Origin: Symmachiella macrocystis
GTDB taxonomy: Bacteria; Planctomycetota; Planctomycetia; Planctomycetales; Planctomycetaceae
NCBI RefSeq assembly: GCF_007860075.1
Contig: NZ_SJPP01000001.1
Coordinates: 3,631,490 to 3,695,489 of the forward strand
DNA: 64,000 bases
Direction of reading: 5' to 3'
The notes beneath the pieces are model-generated. The model made no database searches. It worked only from the letters and a program-made list of their open reading frames with translations, and was not told the DNA's origin. The translations under genes were made by a program, and so were the position numbers. Below, one piece after another: positions 43,965 through 53,253 of the stretch (positions are counted from its first letter, which is position 1; each line of letters opens with the position of its first letter).

Positions 43965-45503
43965 CTACTCTCGGATCTTGACCACCATCAAGGTCCGGTC
44001 ATCGGGAAGCGAATCGCCATCGCAATGCGCCTCGGCGCGCCCCCAGATATTTTGCAGGATTTCAGCTGCCGTACCTTCACGGCATTCGCGGACAGCGGCG
44101 ATGATGCCTTTGGAGCGGAACAATTCCCGCGAACGATTCATCGCTTCGCTAATTCCGTCGCTATAGATCACCAGCACGTCGCCAGGTTGCAGATCGACCA
44201 CCGAATGTCCGTACTCAGTATCGCCCAGCACTCCCAACAGCAAACCATGTGACTCCAACGTGGTGACTTTGTCTCCGCGGATGAAGATTGGATTACAATG
44301 ACCGGCATTGGAGTAGGTGAACGTGCGCTTATCAGAATCGAGCACACCGTAGATTAGGCTCATAAAGTGCTGCGAATGTGTCAACGTGTGCAGTGCGGCA
44401 TTCACACGCTGCATAACACCCGCAACGTCAGGATCTTCCACTTGCTGAGTGCGTAGCGCCCCCCGCGCGGTCGCCTTCACCATGGCAGCTGGGATGCTAT
44501 TTCCCGAGGCATCGCCGACAGCGATCCCTGTGCGATTTGACGACAGCGGAATTGACTCGCACAAGTCACCCCCCAGTTCATGCGCGCTCATGCAAAATGC
44601 GGCGACTTCAAACATCGGATCATCAATGGCGTGGTTGACGAAATCGTCTGGTTGATTCTCCGAGGCGACCTGCAATTCGCGCGACAGCCGGTGTTGGACT
44701 TCGCTTTCCCGCAACAACACCATGCGTTCCAAAATGGCAGCGGTTTGAATAGCAATCGACTGCAAAACGTGGATCTGCCGGTCGGTAAATTCCCGCTGTC
44801 GTCGGTCATAGACCCACATCGTCCCCAACGGCACATTTTCCGCCATCACCGGGACGCACAACCCTGAAAGCGCATCGGACGGCAAAAGTCGTTCGCCGTG
44901 CGGATGGTCGCGTTGCACCACGATCGGACCCTGAATCAATGCCTGAAAGTCCGGTTGGTCGGATCGTAGTTCGCGGGTCTTCAGCGGAATCGTGTCCACC
45001 CCTTGGCGAAAGACGGCACGCAAGCGTAGCGAGTTCGTGGTGGGGTTGAGCAGAAAGAAGGTTGCCCCCCACGATTCGGTCAATTGAGCCGCAGCGGTCA
45101 GCAAATCCGACATCGTGCGAGGTAGATCTGTTCCCTCGCGGACTGCGCACTTTAAGTCGACCAACGTCGACAGGTCGCGTGAGGAGGCATCGATCTGATG
45201 CGCGGCGGAGACTAATTCCGAAATCAGGTTCGCCAACGTTTGCCCCAGCGCAGTCACCGATTCCAGCGACGAATTTGGTTCGTTGAATTGCGGAACATCC
45301 AGATGCAAGTAGCCGGCGATGGATAATTCGTCGCGGATCTCCGCATGCCAACAGCAGCAGGCATCGGTGTTCAACTGGTCCAACACCGCTTCCGCCGTAT
45401 CTTCCGTGGCAGGGGTAAAACGCAGTACCCAGCCGGTCGCTTCGGAAAACTGTCGGCAGATGAGCAAGACGAGTCGGCGATAATCTGTCACCAGTGCGGT
45501 CAT
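43965..45503 (-). CDS. GAF-domain SpoIIE-type PP2C phosphatase
   Basis: The frame begins at TTG 45554; ATG 45503 (MTALVTDYRR) is used, though neither start has a clear ribosome site. The N-terminal ~110 residues are unassigned. A GAF domain (about 125-275: LPRTMSDLLTAAAQL to QSIAIQTAAILERM) precedes a linker and a PP2C/SpoIIE domain (about 300-510) with ELGGDLCESIPL, GDASGNSIPAAMVKA and DVLVIYSDGISEAMNRSRE, holding the metal-binding Asp residues. Such proteins dephosphorylate anti-sigma-antagonist proteins in response to a sensed signal. No partner anti-sigma genes are adjacent. Confidence 0.88.
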   Translation of the reverse strand: MTALVTDYRRLVLLICRQFSEATGWVLRFTPATEDTAEAVLDQLNTDACCCWHAEIRDELSIAGYLHLDVPQFNEPNSSLESVTALGQTLANLISELVSAAHQIDASSRDLSTLVDLKCAVREGTDLPRTMSDLLTAAAQLTESWGATFFLLNPTTNSLRLRAVFRQGVDTIPLKTRELRSDQPDFQALIQGPIVVQRDHPHGERLLPSDALSGLCVPVMAENVPLGTMWVYDRRQREFTDRQIHVLQSIAIQTAAILERMVLLRESEVQHRLSRELQVASENQPDDFVNHAIDDPMFEVAAFCMSAHELGGDLCESIPLSSNRTGIAVGDASGNSIPAAMVKATARGALRTQQVEDPDVAGVMQRVNAALHTLTHSQHFMSLIYGVLDSDKRTFTYSNAGHCNPIFIRGDKVTTLESHGLLLGVLGDTEYGHSVVDLQPGDVLVIYSDGISEAMNRSRELFRSKGIIAAVRECREGTAAEILQNIWGRAEAHCDGDSLPDDRTLMVVKIRE

Positions 45504-45715
45504 AATACGTGACGTCCGGCGGGTGTCGATTTCTAAGGGGGAATGATTTGGCAACCCGCAAGTCGGGTGCTATTTCATTACCATCGACCAATGCCCGCAA
45601 CCGCAATGAGGGCGCCCTAACATGCATCGATTGCGCCGTTGATAACGATCAGTGATGCCGTAAGGTGATTCGTCGACGGGGATTCCAGGCCCTGTTCGCG
45701 CGCCGGAACGACGCC

Positions 45716-47365
45716 TCAACCGCCCGCTTCGCTACCGTTGTCGGGAGCGTCAAATCTTGCAACAACGGCACAGCCGCAAGAATCGCTCCAAACGTTGACC
45801 GACGTGCGGCACATATCCAACACTCGGTCGACGGCGATGATCACGCCCTGTGCTTCGATCGGCAAATCGACCGCTTGCAAAATGATGGCCATCATCACCA
45901 ACCCCGCATGCGGAATCCCCGCCGCCCCCACGCTCGCCATCAGCGCGGTCACAGCCACAATGATCTGCGACTGCAGCGACATATCAAAGCCCGGAGTCGC
46001 TTGTGCGATAAACAAAACAGCGACCGCTTCGTAAAGGGCCGTGCCGTCCATATTGATCGTTGCGCCGAGTGGTAGCACGAACGAACTCACCCGATTCGGA
46101 ACCCCGCCCCGATTCTCGACACTGGCCAAGGTCAAAGGCAAGGTGCCGTTGGAAGAGGCCGTGGAAAAAGCCGTCATCAGCGCCGGACTCATCGCCCGCG
46201 CGAATTCCCAAGGGGATCGCCGTGCGACAAACTTCACGATCAACGGCAACACGATCACAGCATGGACCAGCAAGGCCAAAAACACAGTCAGCATGTATTT
46301 GGCCAAGGTCATGAAAATGTCGATCCCCTGCGACGCGGTGGCGTAGACCATGAAGGCACACACACCGATCGGCGCAAGTGAAATGACAAACATGGTCATT
46401 CCCATGATCACTTCAAAGGCCGAGGCAAACAGATTCCGCAGCCCGTCCCCCTTTTCTCCCGCTTTGATGATGAACACGCCCAGCAGAATGCTGAACGTGA
46501 TGATCGACAAAAAGTTGGCCGAGGCGAGCGATTCGATGGGATTGGACGGGATCATGTTTTGGATCAACCCGCCGAACACCCCCGTGAGCGACTGATCGGC
46601 ACCACCAACGATCGCGTGATCATTCCCCGGCAACTGCTCTCCGACCCCCGGTTGGATCAGGTTGACCATGATGATCCCCGTGGTAATGGCCAACACGCTG
46701 GTCGTGAAGTAGTACAGCATGGTTTTGGTGAACAGCTTGCCCAGCCGACTGGTATCACCCAAGCCGGCGACGCCGGTCACCAGCGACGTCACAATCAGCG
46801 GGATCGTGATCATTTTCAGCAGCCGCAAAAACAAATCGCCAATCGCCTTGGCCCAACCGGCCACCGTCAACGACGGCGTGCCGCCGATTGTCTCATAAAC
46901 GTCAAACACCCAGTTGGGCGCGTTTTTTTGAAACTCCGTGACGTTTTTTCCCGTGAATGTCGTCGACTCTTCCGCGCCGGCTTCGCGCCGCGTATAGATG
47001 GCGCTGATCTTGTCCAGGTTTTCTTCGATATCAATCCGGCGGTCAGTGACTTCAATTCGGGCCGTTTCCGGATCGGCATCCCACGCAGCTTTGATCTCGT
47101 CAGCAATATGCGGATAGGTCGTTTGAAAATCTGACAGCCCGTCCAGTTCGTCACGAAACAAATCCTTGGTGACCAGTTTGTCTTCTGGACCCAATTCATG
47201 CAGCGAAAGCGTGATTACGTCCAAATTCGGCCGGACGCGTATCACCGCATCAGGCAGATCAAGGCTCGAGGTTCCGGTACTGAAACCCAGATTGAACGCC
47301 AAGCCAATACAAGCGCCCACGATCAGCGCAATGAGGATTTGAATGTGCAGCGCCGGACGTTTCAT
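45716..47365 (-). CDS. Dicarboxylate/amino acid:cation symporter (SDF family) with large loop insertion
   Basis: 549 residues versus ~420-440 for usual GltP/DctA members. TM1 (HIQILIALIVGACIGLAFNLGF) is followed by about 130 extra polar residues (30-165, many Asp/Glu/Arg) before TM2. The rest is canonical: LKMITIPLIVTSLVTGVAGLGD, the serine-rich hairpin TAFSTASSNGTLPLTL, and LPLGATINMDGTALYE with NMDGT, which binds Na+ and substrate. It should import C4-dicarboxylates or acidic amino acids with H+ or Na+. The insertion would lie on the extracytoplasmic side. Single-gene unit. Confidence 0.9.
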   Translation of the reverse strand: MKRPALHIQILIALIVGACIGLAFNLGFSTGTSSLDLPDAVIRVRPNLDVITLSLHELGPEDKLVTKDLFRDELDGLSDFQTTYPHIADEIKAAWDADPETARIEVTDRRIDIEENLDKISAIYTRREAGAEESTTFTGKNVTEFQKNAPNWVFDVYETIGGTPSLTVAGWAKAIGDLFLRLLKMITIPLIVTSLVTGVAGLGDTSRLGKLFTKTMLYYFTTSVLAITTGIIMVNLIQPGVGEQLPGNDHAIVGGADQSLTGVFGGLIQNMIPSNPIESLASANFLSIITFSILLGVFIIKAGEKGDGLRNLFASAFEVIMGMTMFVISLAPIGVCAFMVYATASQGIDIFMTLAKYMLTVFLALLVHAVIVLPLIVKFVARRSPWEFARAMSPALMTAFSTASSNGTLPLTLASVENRGGVPNRVSSFVLPLGATINMDGTALYEAVAVLFIAQATPGFDMSLQSQIIVAVTALMASVGAAGIPHAGLVMMAIILQAVDLPIEAQGVIIAVDRVLDMCRTSVNVWSDSCGCAVVARFDAPDNGSEAGG

Positions 47366-47428
47366 AAAATGCGGTCCTGACGGGTTTTTAAAACGGGGGC
47401 TAAACTTTGCGAAACGACCGACAACGTC

Positions 47429-48625
47429 TTACTTGCGAGCCAGTGGGTGTTTGAGTGGCAACCAGGCCCCGTTTTCGGCACTGCTGGCGACGCACTGTTG
47501 GATGAAGTACATCCCTTCGACGCCATCGGCCACGTTGGGATAAATAGTGTCGGTCTTCTCAAACGTCTTACCCAAGGCACGGTCGGCCATCGCATCGTAG
47601 GCAAAGCGATAGACATTGGCGAAGGCTTCGAAAAAGGCTTCGGGGTGTCCCGCCGGCAACCGGCATGCGGCGGCGCCCGATGCGTTCGTGAACGGAGCGT
47701 TGGGGTCGCGCGTATAAACTTGATGCGGCTGTCCGTTGCGGCGGACCATCATTTGGTTCGGGTCTTCCTGCCGCCACTGCAGTGCTCCCTTTGTGCCATC
47801 GACTTCGATAAACAGGTCGTTCTCACGGCCATGGGAGATTTGACTAGCCGTCACGGTTCCCAGTCCACCGTTTTCGAGGCGAATCACGGCGTGTCCGTAG
47901 TCATCCAACCGTCGGCCGGGAGCGAAGATCTTCAGATGACTCGAGACTTCCTCGGGCAACAGTCCCGTCATATAGCGGGCCAAGTTGTAGGCGTGCGTGC
48001 CGATGTCGCCAAAGGCGCCGGCAGCGCCGGACTTGGCCGGATCGGTCCGCCAAGCCGCTTGTTTTTGATCGTCATCTTCCAAGCGTGAACGCAACCAACC
48101 TTGCATGTAGTTGGAGCGAAAGGCCTGAATCTCGCCGAGTTCGCCGCTCTGAATCATTTCTCGTGCTTGGCGAATGAGCGGGTAACCGGTGTAATTGTGA
48201 GAGAGCGCGAAGACCGCTCCCGATTTTTCCACCAACTGCGCCAACTCTTCGGCTTGCTCAAGATCAAACGTCATCGGCTTATCGCAGATCACGTTGAATC
48301 CCGCTTCGAGTGCGGCTTTGGCAATCGAGAAATGCGTGTGGTTTGGTGTGGCGACCGAGACAAAATCAATCCGTTTGTCTTCCGGCAGCGCCGCTTCGCT
48401 CGAGAGCAACTCATCCACCGAGCCATACGCTCGGTCGGGTTTGATGTCGTAATCCGGTGCCGATGCTTTGGCCCGCTCAGGATCGGAGGAGAGCGCGCCG
48501 GCGACGAGTTCGGCCCGATTATCAAGCACTGCCGCTGTGGCATGCACGCGGCCAATAAACGATCCCGCGCCCCCGCCGACCAAAGCCATGCGTAATTTGC
48601 GATTCAAATCCCCGTTGGTTGCCAT
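47429..48625 (-). CDS. Gfo/Idh/MocA-family oxidoreductase (cytoplasmic)
   Basis: 398 residues, no signal peptide. The Rossmann part begins MALVGGGAGSFIGRVHATA; CDKPMTFDLEQAEEL is the EKP-like catalytic strip, and the C-terminal domain contains GDIGTHAYNLARYMTG (catalytic His). CAGGAG lies 10 bases before ATG 48625. Resembles sugar/inositol dehydrogenases of planctomycetes. It differs from the 8453 protein by lacking a Tat signal, so the two should act in different compartments. Substrate unknown. Confidence 0.9.
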   Translation of the reverse strand: MATNGDLNRKLRMALVGGGAGSFIGRVHATAAVLDNRAELVAGALSSDPERAKASAPDYDIKPDRAYGSVDELLSSEAALPEDKRIDFVSVATPNHTHFSIAKAALEAGFNVICDKPMTFDLEQAEELAQLVEKSGAVFALSHNYTGYPLIRQAREMIQSGELGEIQAFRSNYMQGWLRSRLEDDDQKQAAWRTDPAKSGAAGAFGDIGTHAYNLARYMTGLLPEEVSSHLKIFAPGRRLDDYGHAVIRLENGGLGTVTASQISHGRENDLFIEVDGTKGALQWRQEDPNQMMVRRNGQPHQVYTRDPNAPFTNASGAAACRLPAGHPEAFFEAFANVYRFAYDAMADRALGKTFEKTDTIYPNVADGVEGMYFIQQCVASSAENGAWLPLKHPLARK

Positions 48626-49159
48626 CGTCTTGGTACTCCTGAAAAAATATCTCGGATGAACAGTCCGCGCAGCTAGAGGGCAGACTGTTGCCGGCCTTCA
48701 AGCTTTTCTGTCAAAAATATTGTTTGTTTGGTGTGAATCCTTGGCAAAAAAATCGTTCCCAGTGGATGACGGCTTGGTCGTGGTCTGAGAATTGTTGCGC
48801 ACCCAATTCTGAGTCCAACCGATGCTAACGATTTCGGTGAATGGGTCATCCCTACCGAATCGGGTGAGGTTTCGGTGCCAGACCTTTCGTAATCTATTTG
48901 GGAAGCACCAGTTGTACCAAATCTCAAAACACAATGCTCGCCTCAGAAAACGATTTGCATCTAGCAGAAAAAAAACGTCTGCGATACACTACGGTCGCAG
49001 TTCGAAAACTTTCAAGAACGTACCGGCCGGTCCCGAAAATCAGGGCTTCATACGGCCGTCAATGGGCTTTGGAAACTACTTTTTCGATTCGCCTCCAAAA
49101 GACAACGTGTGAGGCGGATTCGTCACGGTTTGAAACAATTATCTTAAAAGGGCGCCGCT
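48626..49159. other. Intergenic region between oxidoreductase and secreted hypothetical
   Basis: 534 bases between divergent genes. Some open frames cross it (for example 48822-49112 on the plus strand), but none has a ribosome site or protein-like composition. The A/T content is higher than in the flanking genes. No terminator, tRNA or repeat was recognised. Confidence 0.45.
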
Positions 49160-49672
49160 ATGCGAAATCGTATTGTGAACCAACGCACAACTTGGATGGG
49201 ATTGGGGCTGATATTTGGAGTGGCAGTCTCCTATCTCTGGCCCCACGAACCGGCGCAGGCAATCACCAATAGCCGCGCGGAAAAATTCGAAATGATCACC
49301 TGTCCCGCCGCAACGGCAGGAAATGAAGGGGTGTTTGTATTCGATCACATCACCGGTCAGGTGCGGGGAGCCGTGCTCGACCCCCAAGCGGCGACGTTCA
49401 CCGCATTTTATTTCCGCAATGTGGCTCAGGACTTCGATCTGCAAAACTTGGGGGGCAAACCCCAGTTCGCGATCGTGGCCGGATATGCACAGTTGCAGAA
49501 TAAACCGGGCGTTCGAGTGCAGACTGCTCCGGGCATTATCTACGTTGCCGAACTCACCTCCGGCATGGTCCGTAGCTATGCCTTTTCATGGGAGCGGACC
49601 ACACGTCAGGCCGCACTCCAAGAGTTGACTCCGGTCTCCCAGTTCCCCTTCCGACAGGCGGATGTCCAATAG
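49160..49672 (+). CDS. Small secreted protein of unknown function
   Basis: 170 residues with a signal sequence (TTWMGLGLIFGVAVSYLW, cleavage near EPAQA). The mature part is beta-rich: EMITCPAATAGNEGVFVFD, TGQVRGAVLD, FYFRNVAQDFDL and GIIYVAELTSGMVRSYAF. It resembles small planctomycete hypotheticals with a WD/PQQ-like strand pattern, but I do not recognise a named family. One Cys only. Single gene. Confidence 0.72.
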   Translation: MRNRIVNQRTTWMGLGLIFGVAVSYLWPHEPAQAITNSRAEKFEMITCPAATAGNEGVFVFDHITGQVRGAVLDPQAATFTAFYFRNVAQDFDLQNLGGKPQFAIVAGYAQLQNKPGVRVQTAPGIIYVAELTSGMVRSYAFSWERTTRQAALQELTPVSQFPFRQADVQ

Positions 49673-49769
49673 GCCAGCTGGCGATTTTGATCAGCAGATT
49701 CACAAGCATTGAAACGGTTGGGTGTCATCCAACAGGACGCTCGGCCGTTTTTCGTATTTGACCGGCCCG

Positions 49770-50960
49770 CTAATCGCGATCCGCCAGACGGCGGCAGACA
49801 ATCCCCCGAGCCTTTCCCGTAATACGGGCAAAGATCAACACCCCGGCCTGCGTGCCCGGCAACGGGAGCTTTTTGCGGATGGCTTCGGCTTGGATCGGAA
49901 TGTGTCGGCATTTGATTTCAACCTGACCGAAGTCCGCTTGTCGGAAATACCGGCGAATCTCTTTGTCGTTGTTCGGAAGATCGGCCAACACCTCAAAGCC
50001 CCGTACAAACGGTGATTGAATCGGCTGTTCGCCGGTCAAGTATTCTTCCGCATCATCCAGCCTCGCTAAGCCCAGTTCAGTGGCCGCTAAGTCAATCAAC
50101 CCCGCGCGAACGACCGCTGGATCGGGATCGAACAAATATCCGCCCAACGGCGACTGTTCGGCGAAGACCTCTAAATCATTGCCGGTCAAACTCGCACCGC
50201 TCGGTAACATGGTCGCCCGCCATGACTTCGGGCCGGCCAATTCGCCAAACCACACGGTGGCCTCTTTGCACTCCCCGTTGAGGCTGATCAATTCGATTTC
50301 GCAGTGGGGAAACTTCCCACCAAAATTTGATGCCGGACTAAGCTTCATCGCCCCGCCGCGGGCATGCGCCGGTAGACCTTGGAGAAACTCCAGATCGGGA
50401 CGATAGTCCTCCAGTTTGATCGACCGTGCCGGTCCCTTGGCGCGGCGGTCGGGGTCGATGTGCACTAGTTGTCCCGCAAGCGGAACCTGTTCCACATCGC
50501 CGCAGAGTGATTGCATCCGGTCGGCAACCCCCGCTACTTCCGCATTCCATTGCGTTCGCAAACAGGCTACGGGATTGCGGTCAACCGCCACGACATTGCA
50601 GCGGGCCGCTAGTGCGATGGCATCCGCGCCGATGCCACTGCACAAATCAATGACATCGCCGGTAAACCGCTCGGCTTTGTGCGCGGCGACAATTTCCGAC
50701 GTCGCCTGTTCCATGCCTTGGCGATCGAACCACATCTGCTCAGCAGCGGCAAATTTTTCCGCTGCCTTCTTCCGCAATTCTACCAACGTCAACGCAGCAC
50801 GCACCAAATCAGCGGGAAACTCACGCCGCAATTGTTGCTGCACCCGCATCGCATCGCCCGTCTGAGCAGCGGCGGCTTCCAGGATGTGGGGTTGGCTCCG
50901 CAATTTATGTAACAGCTGCCATTGTTGCCAGTCAGCCAATTCCGCAGTACGCCCGCTCAT
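49770..50960 (-). CDS. THUMP-like domain SAM-dependent methyltransferase
   Basis: ATG 50960 is chosen because it overlaps the upstream stop codon in an ATGA pair; the frame is open to ATG 50975 as well. About 396 residues: a helical N-terminus, then a Rossmann methyltransferase domain (VIDLCSGIGADAIAL, VVAVDRNPVACLRTQWN, LVHIDPDRR). The C-terminal region (FPHCEIELISLNGECKEATVWF and KCRHIPIQAEAIRKKL) matches THUMP-like proteins. The family probably methylates RNA or a small molecule; the reaction is unproven. Translationally coupled to the lipoprotein gene 50957-51406. Confidence 0.85.
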   Translation of the reverse strand: MSGRTAELADWQQWQLLHKLRSQPHILEAAAAQTGDAMRVQQQLRREFPADLVRAALTLVELRKKAAEKFAAAEQMWFDRQGMEQATSEIVAAHKAERFTGDVIDLCSGIGADAIALAARCNVVAVDRNPVACLRTQWNAEVAGVADRMQSLCGDVEQVPLAGQLVHIDPDRRAKGPARSIKLEDYRPDLEFLQGLPAHARGGAMKLSPASNFGGKFPHCEIELISLNGECKEATVWFGELAGPKSWRATMLPSGASLTGNDLEVFAEQSPLGGYLFDPDPAVVRAGLIDLAATELGLARLDDAEEYLTGEQPIQSPFVRGFEVLADLPNNDKEIRRYFRQADFGQVEIKCRHIPIQAEAIRKKLPLPGTQAGVLIFARITGKARGIVCRRLADRD

Positions 50961-51406
50961 TGCATCGAAGTCCAATCGGTCAAGGGCGTCAACTGCCCCT
51001 CCTGCTCTTCCATGACACTGATCCGAGACGAAAACGGCCCCTGCTCCGGTCGGACGGGCAGAAACTGGCTGAGCGTGCCCATTCTCCCAGTGATTTGCAC
51101 AGCTAGTTGTTCAATGCTGCCGTCTCCTTGACGAATCTCCCAGACATACTGTGCCTGGGGATTGGGTGTGTAGGTCCGAAATCGGTAATCCACAGAAAAC
51201 CCGATTTGCGTGCCGTTAGGCAAGGTCTGGGGGAGCGCAATCCCCGTCTTCAATTTTCCCGGCCATTTGGATTCAACAGCCTGTTGCCCCTGTACCGCGT
51301 CTGGTGCCATTTGCTCCCGGTCCGGAGGAATCGCTTTCTCATCGCAGCCGAGTAAAATCGTGAGAGATGATATCAAGACAAAAAAAGTCAGGTTTCGCTG
51401 GAACAT
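50957..51406 (-). CDS. Small lipoprotein of unknown function
   Basis: ATG 51406 is chosen over the longer frame (51466) because AGGAGAGG lies 7 bases upstream and the sequence then starts with a lipoprotein signal (FFVLISSLTILLGCDE). About 149 residues. The mature protein is polar and beta-rich (QIGFSVDYRFRTYTPNPQAQYVWEIRQGDG), with no recognised motif. It shares an ATGA overlap with the THUMP-like methyltransferase gene. Function unknown. Confidence 0.75.
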   Translation of the reverse strand: MFQRNLTFFVLISSLTILLGCDEKAIPPDREQMAPDAVQGQQAVESKWPGKLKTGIALPQTLPNGTQIGFSVDYRFRTYTPNPQAQYVWEIRQGDGSIEQLAVQITGRMGTLSQFLPVRPEQGPFSSRISVMEEQEGQLTPLTDWTSMQ

Positions 51407-51556
51407 CAGGGACCTCTCCTCTGTTTGAATAGCACCACGCGGTCGAGTATACCGAATTGCAATCAATGATTCACTCGGCTAGATTAGTTTGAGCCTCGCA
51501 AACGATTGTCGTGAGGTGCCAGAACCTCCCCCTTGCCAGAAAACCGACGAAGAATC

Positions 51557-52561
51557 ATGCACATCGCTGATGGAATTATAAGCCCCGAAGTTTGTGCCGG
51601 CATGGCGGTTGCCTCCGCTGGCGCAGTGGGATTCAGCCTGCGGCAACTCAAGAAAACCGAGACCACCAAGACGATTCCGCTCACCGGCATGATGGGCGCA
51701 TTGGTTTTCGCCGGTCAGATGGTCAACTTCCCCTTGGTCGTGGCTCCTGTATCCGGGCATTTGCTGGGCGGGGTGTTGGCATCGATAATTCTCGGTCCCT
51801 GGGCCGGGTGTTTGGTGGTGACCTTGGTGCTGGTCGTCCAATGGGCGCTATTTGCCGACGGCGGGATGGTCGCCTTGGGGGTCAATGTCTTTAACATGGG
51901 CGTGATTGGCGCACTGGGCGGCTATGCGGTCTACGCCGGTTTGCGGCGTTGGATGCCCAGTCCACGGGGCACAATCACATCAGCAATCATCGCCGCCTGG
52001 CTCAGTGTATTGGCGGCATCGACGATGTTTTGCCTGGAATTCGCACTCTCCGGGCACCATGACTATAGTTTGCCGAATCTGTTTGCATTGATGACCACGT
52101 TTCATAGTCTCATCGGTTTGGGCGAAGCGCTGATTACCGGATTTGTGTTAAGTGTCGTGCTCGATCAACGGCCTGATTTGGTATATGGCCAACCGAGCCT
52201 CGATAACATGCAAACCGAAACGCCGCGGCGCTCTTGGCAGGCGACTCCGTTGCGGACCGCTGTTGTCGGTTTGATGGTGGCGCTAGCAGTGGCGGGATTT
52301 TTAGCACCGTTTGCCTCAGGATACTCCGACGGCCTAGAAGCGGTTGCCGAGAAAATGGGATTCGATGCGCATGTTGATGCCGACCCGCAGGTGTTGGTTT
52401 TGGACGAATATCAAGTCCCGTTGGGCAGCGAAGATTCCTGGTTCATGAGCAAACTCTCCGTCTCGATTGCCGGCATCGGGGGGACGTTGGCAGTCTTCGC
52501 GATCGCCCTACTGTTGGGGCGCGGCTTGAAACCAGGCGCCGAGGCTGGCCATGCCACGTGA
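51557..52561 (+). CDS. cbiM: CbiM-type cobalt/nickel transporter component fused to a PDGLE (CbiN-like) domain
   Basis: ATG 51557 gives the canonical MHIADGIISP N-terminus, whose His2 takes part in Ni/Co binding in CbiM/NikM; the frame opens a few codons earlier at 51533. About six to seven TM helices follow. The C-terminal ~110 residues carry SDGLEAVAEKMGF (PDGLE motif) and a last TM, so a CbiN-like part is fused. It is the substrate-binding (S) part of an ECF transporter for Co2+ or Ni2+; which metal cannot be told from sequence. No cobalamin or NiCo riboswitch was recognised upstream. The cbiQ start overlaps its 3' end by 11 bases. Confidence 0.92.
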   Translation: MHIADGIISPEVCAGMAVASAGAVGFSLRQLKKTETTKTIPLTGMMGALVFAGQMVNFPLVVAPVSGHLLGGVLASIILGPWAGCLVVTLVLVVQWALFADGGMVALGVNVFNMGVIGALGGYAVYAGLRRWMPSPRGTITSAIIAAWLSVLAASTMFCLEFALSGHHDYSLPNLFALMTTFHSLIGLGEALITGFVLSVVLDQRPDLVYGQPSLDNMQTETPRRSWQATPLRTAVVGLMVALAVAGFLAPFASGYSDGLEAVAEKMGFDAHVDADPQVLVLDEYQVPLGSEDSWFMSKLSVSIAGIGGTLAVFAIALLLGRGLKPGAEAGHAT

Positions 52562-53198
52562 TTTCCTGGATCCTTACAGCCGTGGAAACTCGATTTGCCA
52601 CCGCTTGCCGGATCGCCTCAAGATATTGCTCGTTCTGGCCATGATCATCACCGCGCTGTTCGTCCCGCCGGAGAATTGGCCCGTGCATGGCTGCATGGCG
52701 GCCGCGGTCTTTTTGGCGATGACATTGGCCGGAATTCCACTGCGGTATTTGCTGGTGCGGCTGATGTTTTTTTTCCCCATGATCATGGGCCTGGCCATCG
52801 CCGTACCCGCTTCGACCGGTTTCACAAAAGGCTGGGACGTGATGGCAACCGTGTTGCTGCGAGGCACGTTGTCATTTATGGGAGTGTTGTGGCTGGTGAA
52901 TGTAACGCCGTTTGACCGGTTGTTGGTGGCACTGCGACAACTCGGCTTGCCGCAAATGCTCGCAGCCATTTTAGCATTCATGTATCGGTATATTTTCGTA
53001 GTCTTTGACGAACTCGAGCGGATGCGTGAAGGCCGCCGGGCACGCACGTTTTCGAAACAGGGCCTATTGGCCGCCTGGAAATCCAACGCGCAGTTGATCG
53101 GCATGTTGCTGATTCGCTCAATGAACCGCGCCGAACGGGTCCACGGCGCGATGTGTGCCCGCGGATTCGACGGCGAAATCCGCACGCTCGATTCGTAA
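52551..53198 (+). CDS. cbiQ: ECF transporter transmembrane component CbiQ
   Basis: 215 residues with about five TM helices and the T-component family pattern, including the coupling motifs AFMYRYIFVVFDELERMREGRRAR and ERVHGAMCARGFDGE (two A-R-G-like sites that contact the ATPase). It starts inside the 3' end of cbiM. It joins the CbiM substrate component to the ATPase in cobalt/nickel import across the inner membrane. The C-terminal part ends shortly after the second coupling helix, normal for CbiQ. Confidence 0.92.
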   Translation: MPRDFLDPYSRGNSICHRLPDRLKILLVLAMIITALFVPPENWPVHGCMAAAVFLAMTLAGIPLRYLLVRLMFFFPMIMGLAIAVPASTGFTKGWDVMATVLLRGTLSFMGVLWLVNVTPFDRLLVALRQLGLPQMLAAILAFMYRYIFVVFDELERMREGRRARTFSKQGLLAAWKSNAQLIGMLLIRSMNRAERVHGAMCARGFDGEIRTLDS

Positions 53199-53253
53199 CG
53201 GGCCAACTGTGTAATAACGGGCCAATAGTGTAATAGGGTATTTCACAAGATTT

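Noticed and set aside
44806-45627. 273-codon minus-strand frame overlapping the GAF-PP2C gene
   Set aside because: Same strand but a different frame from a well-supported phosphatase; Arg/Pro/Gly-rich composition typical of a shadow frame.
48822-49112. 96-codon plus-strand frame in the gap before the secreted hypothetical
   Set aside because: No ribosome site, composition unlike neighbouring genes, no conserved motif.
51407-51556. Possible cobalamin or Ni/Co riboswitch upstream of cbiM
   Set aside because: The leader is about 150 bases and I find no B12-box-like motif or multi-arm structure.
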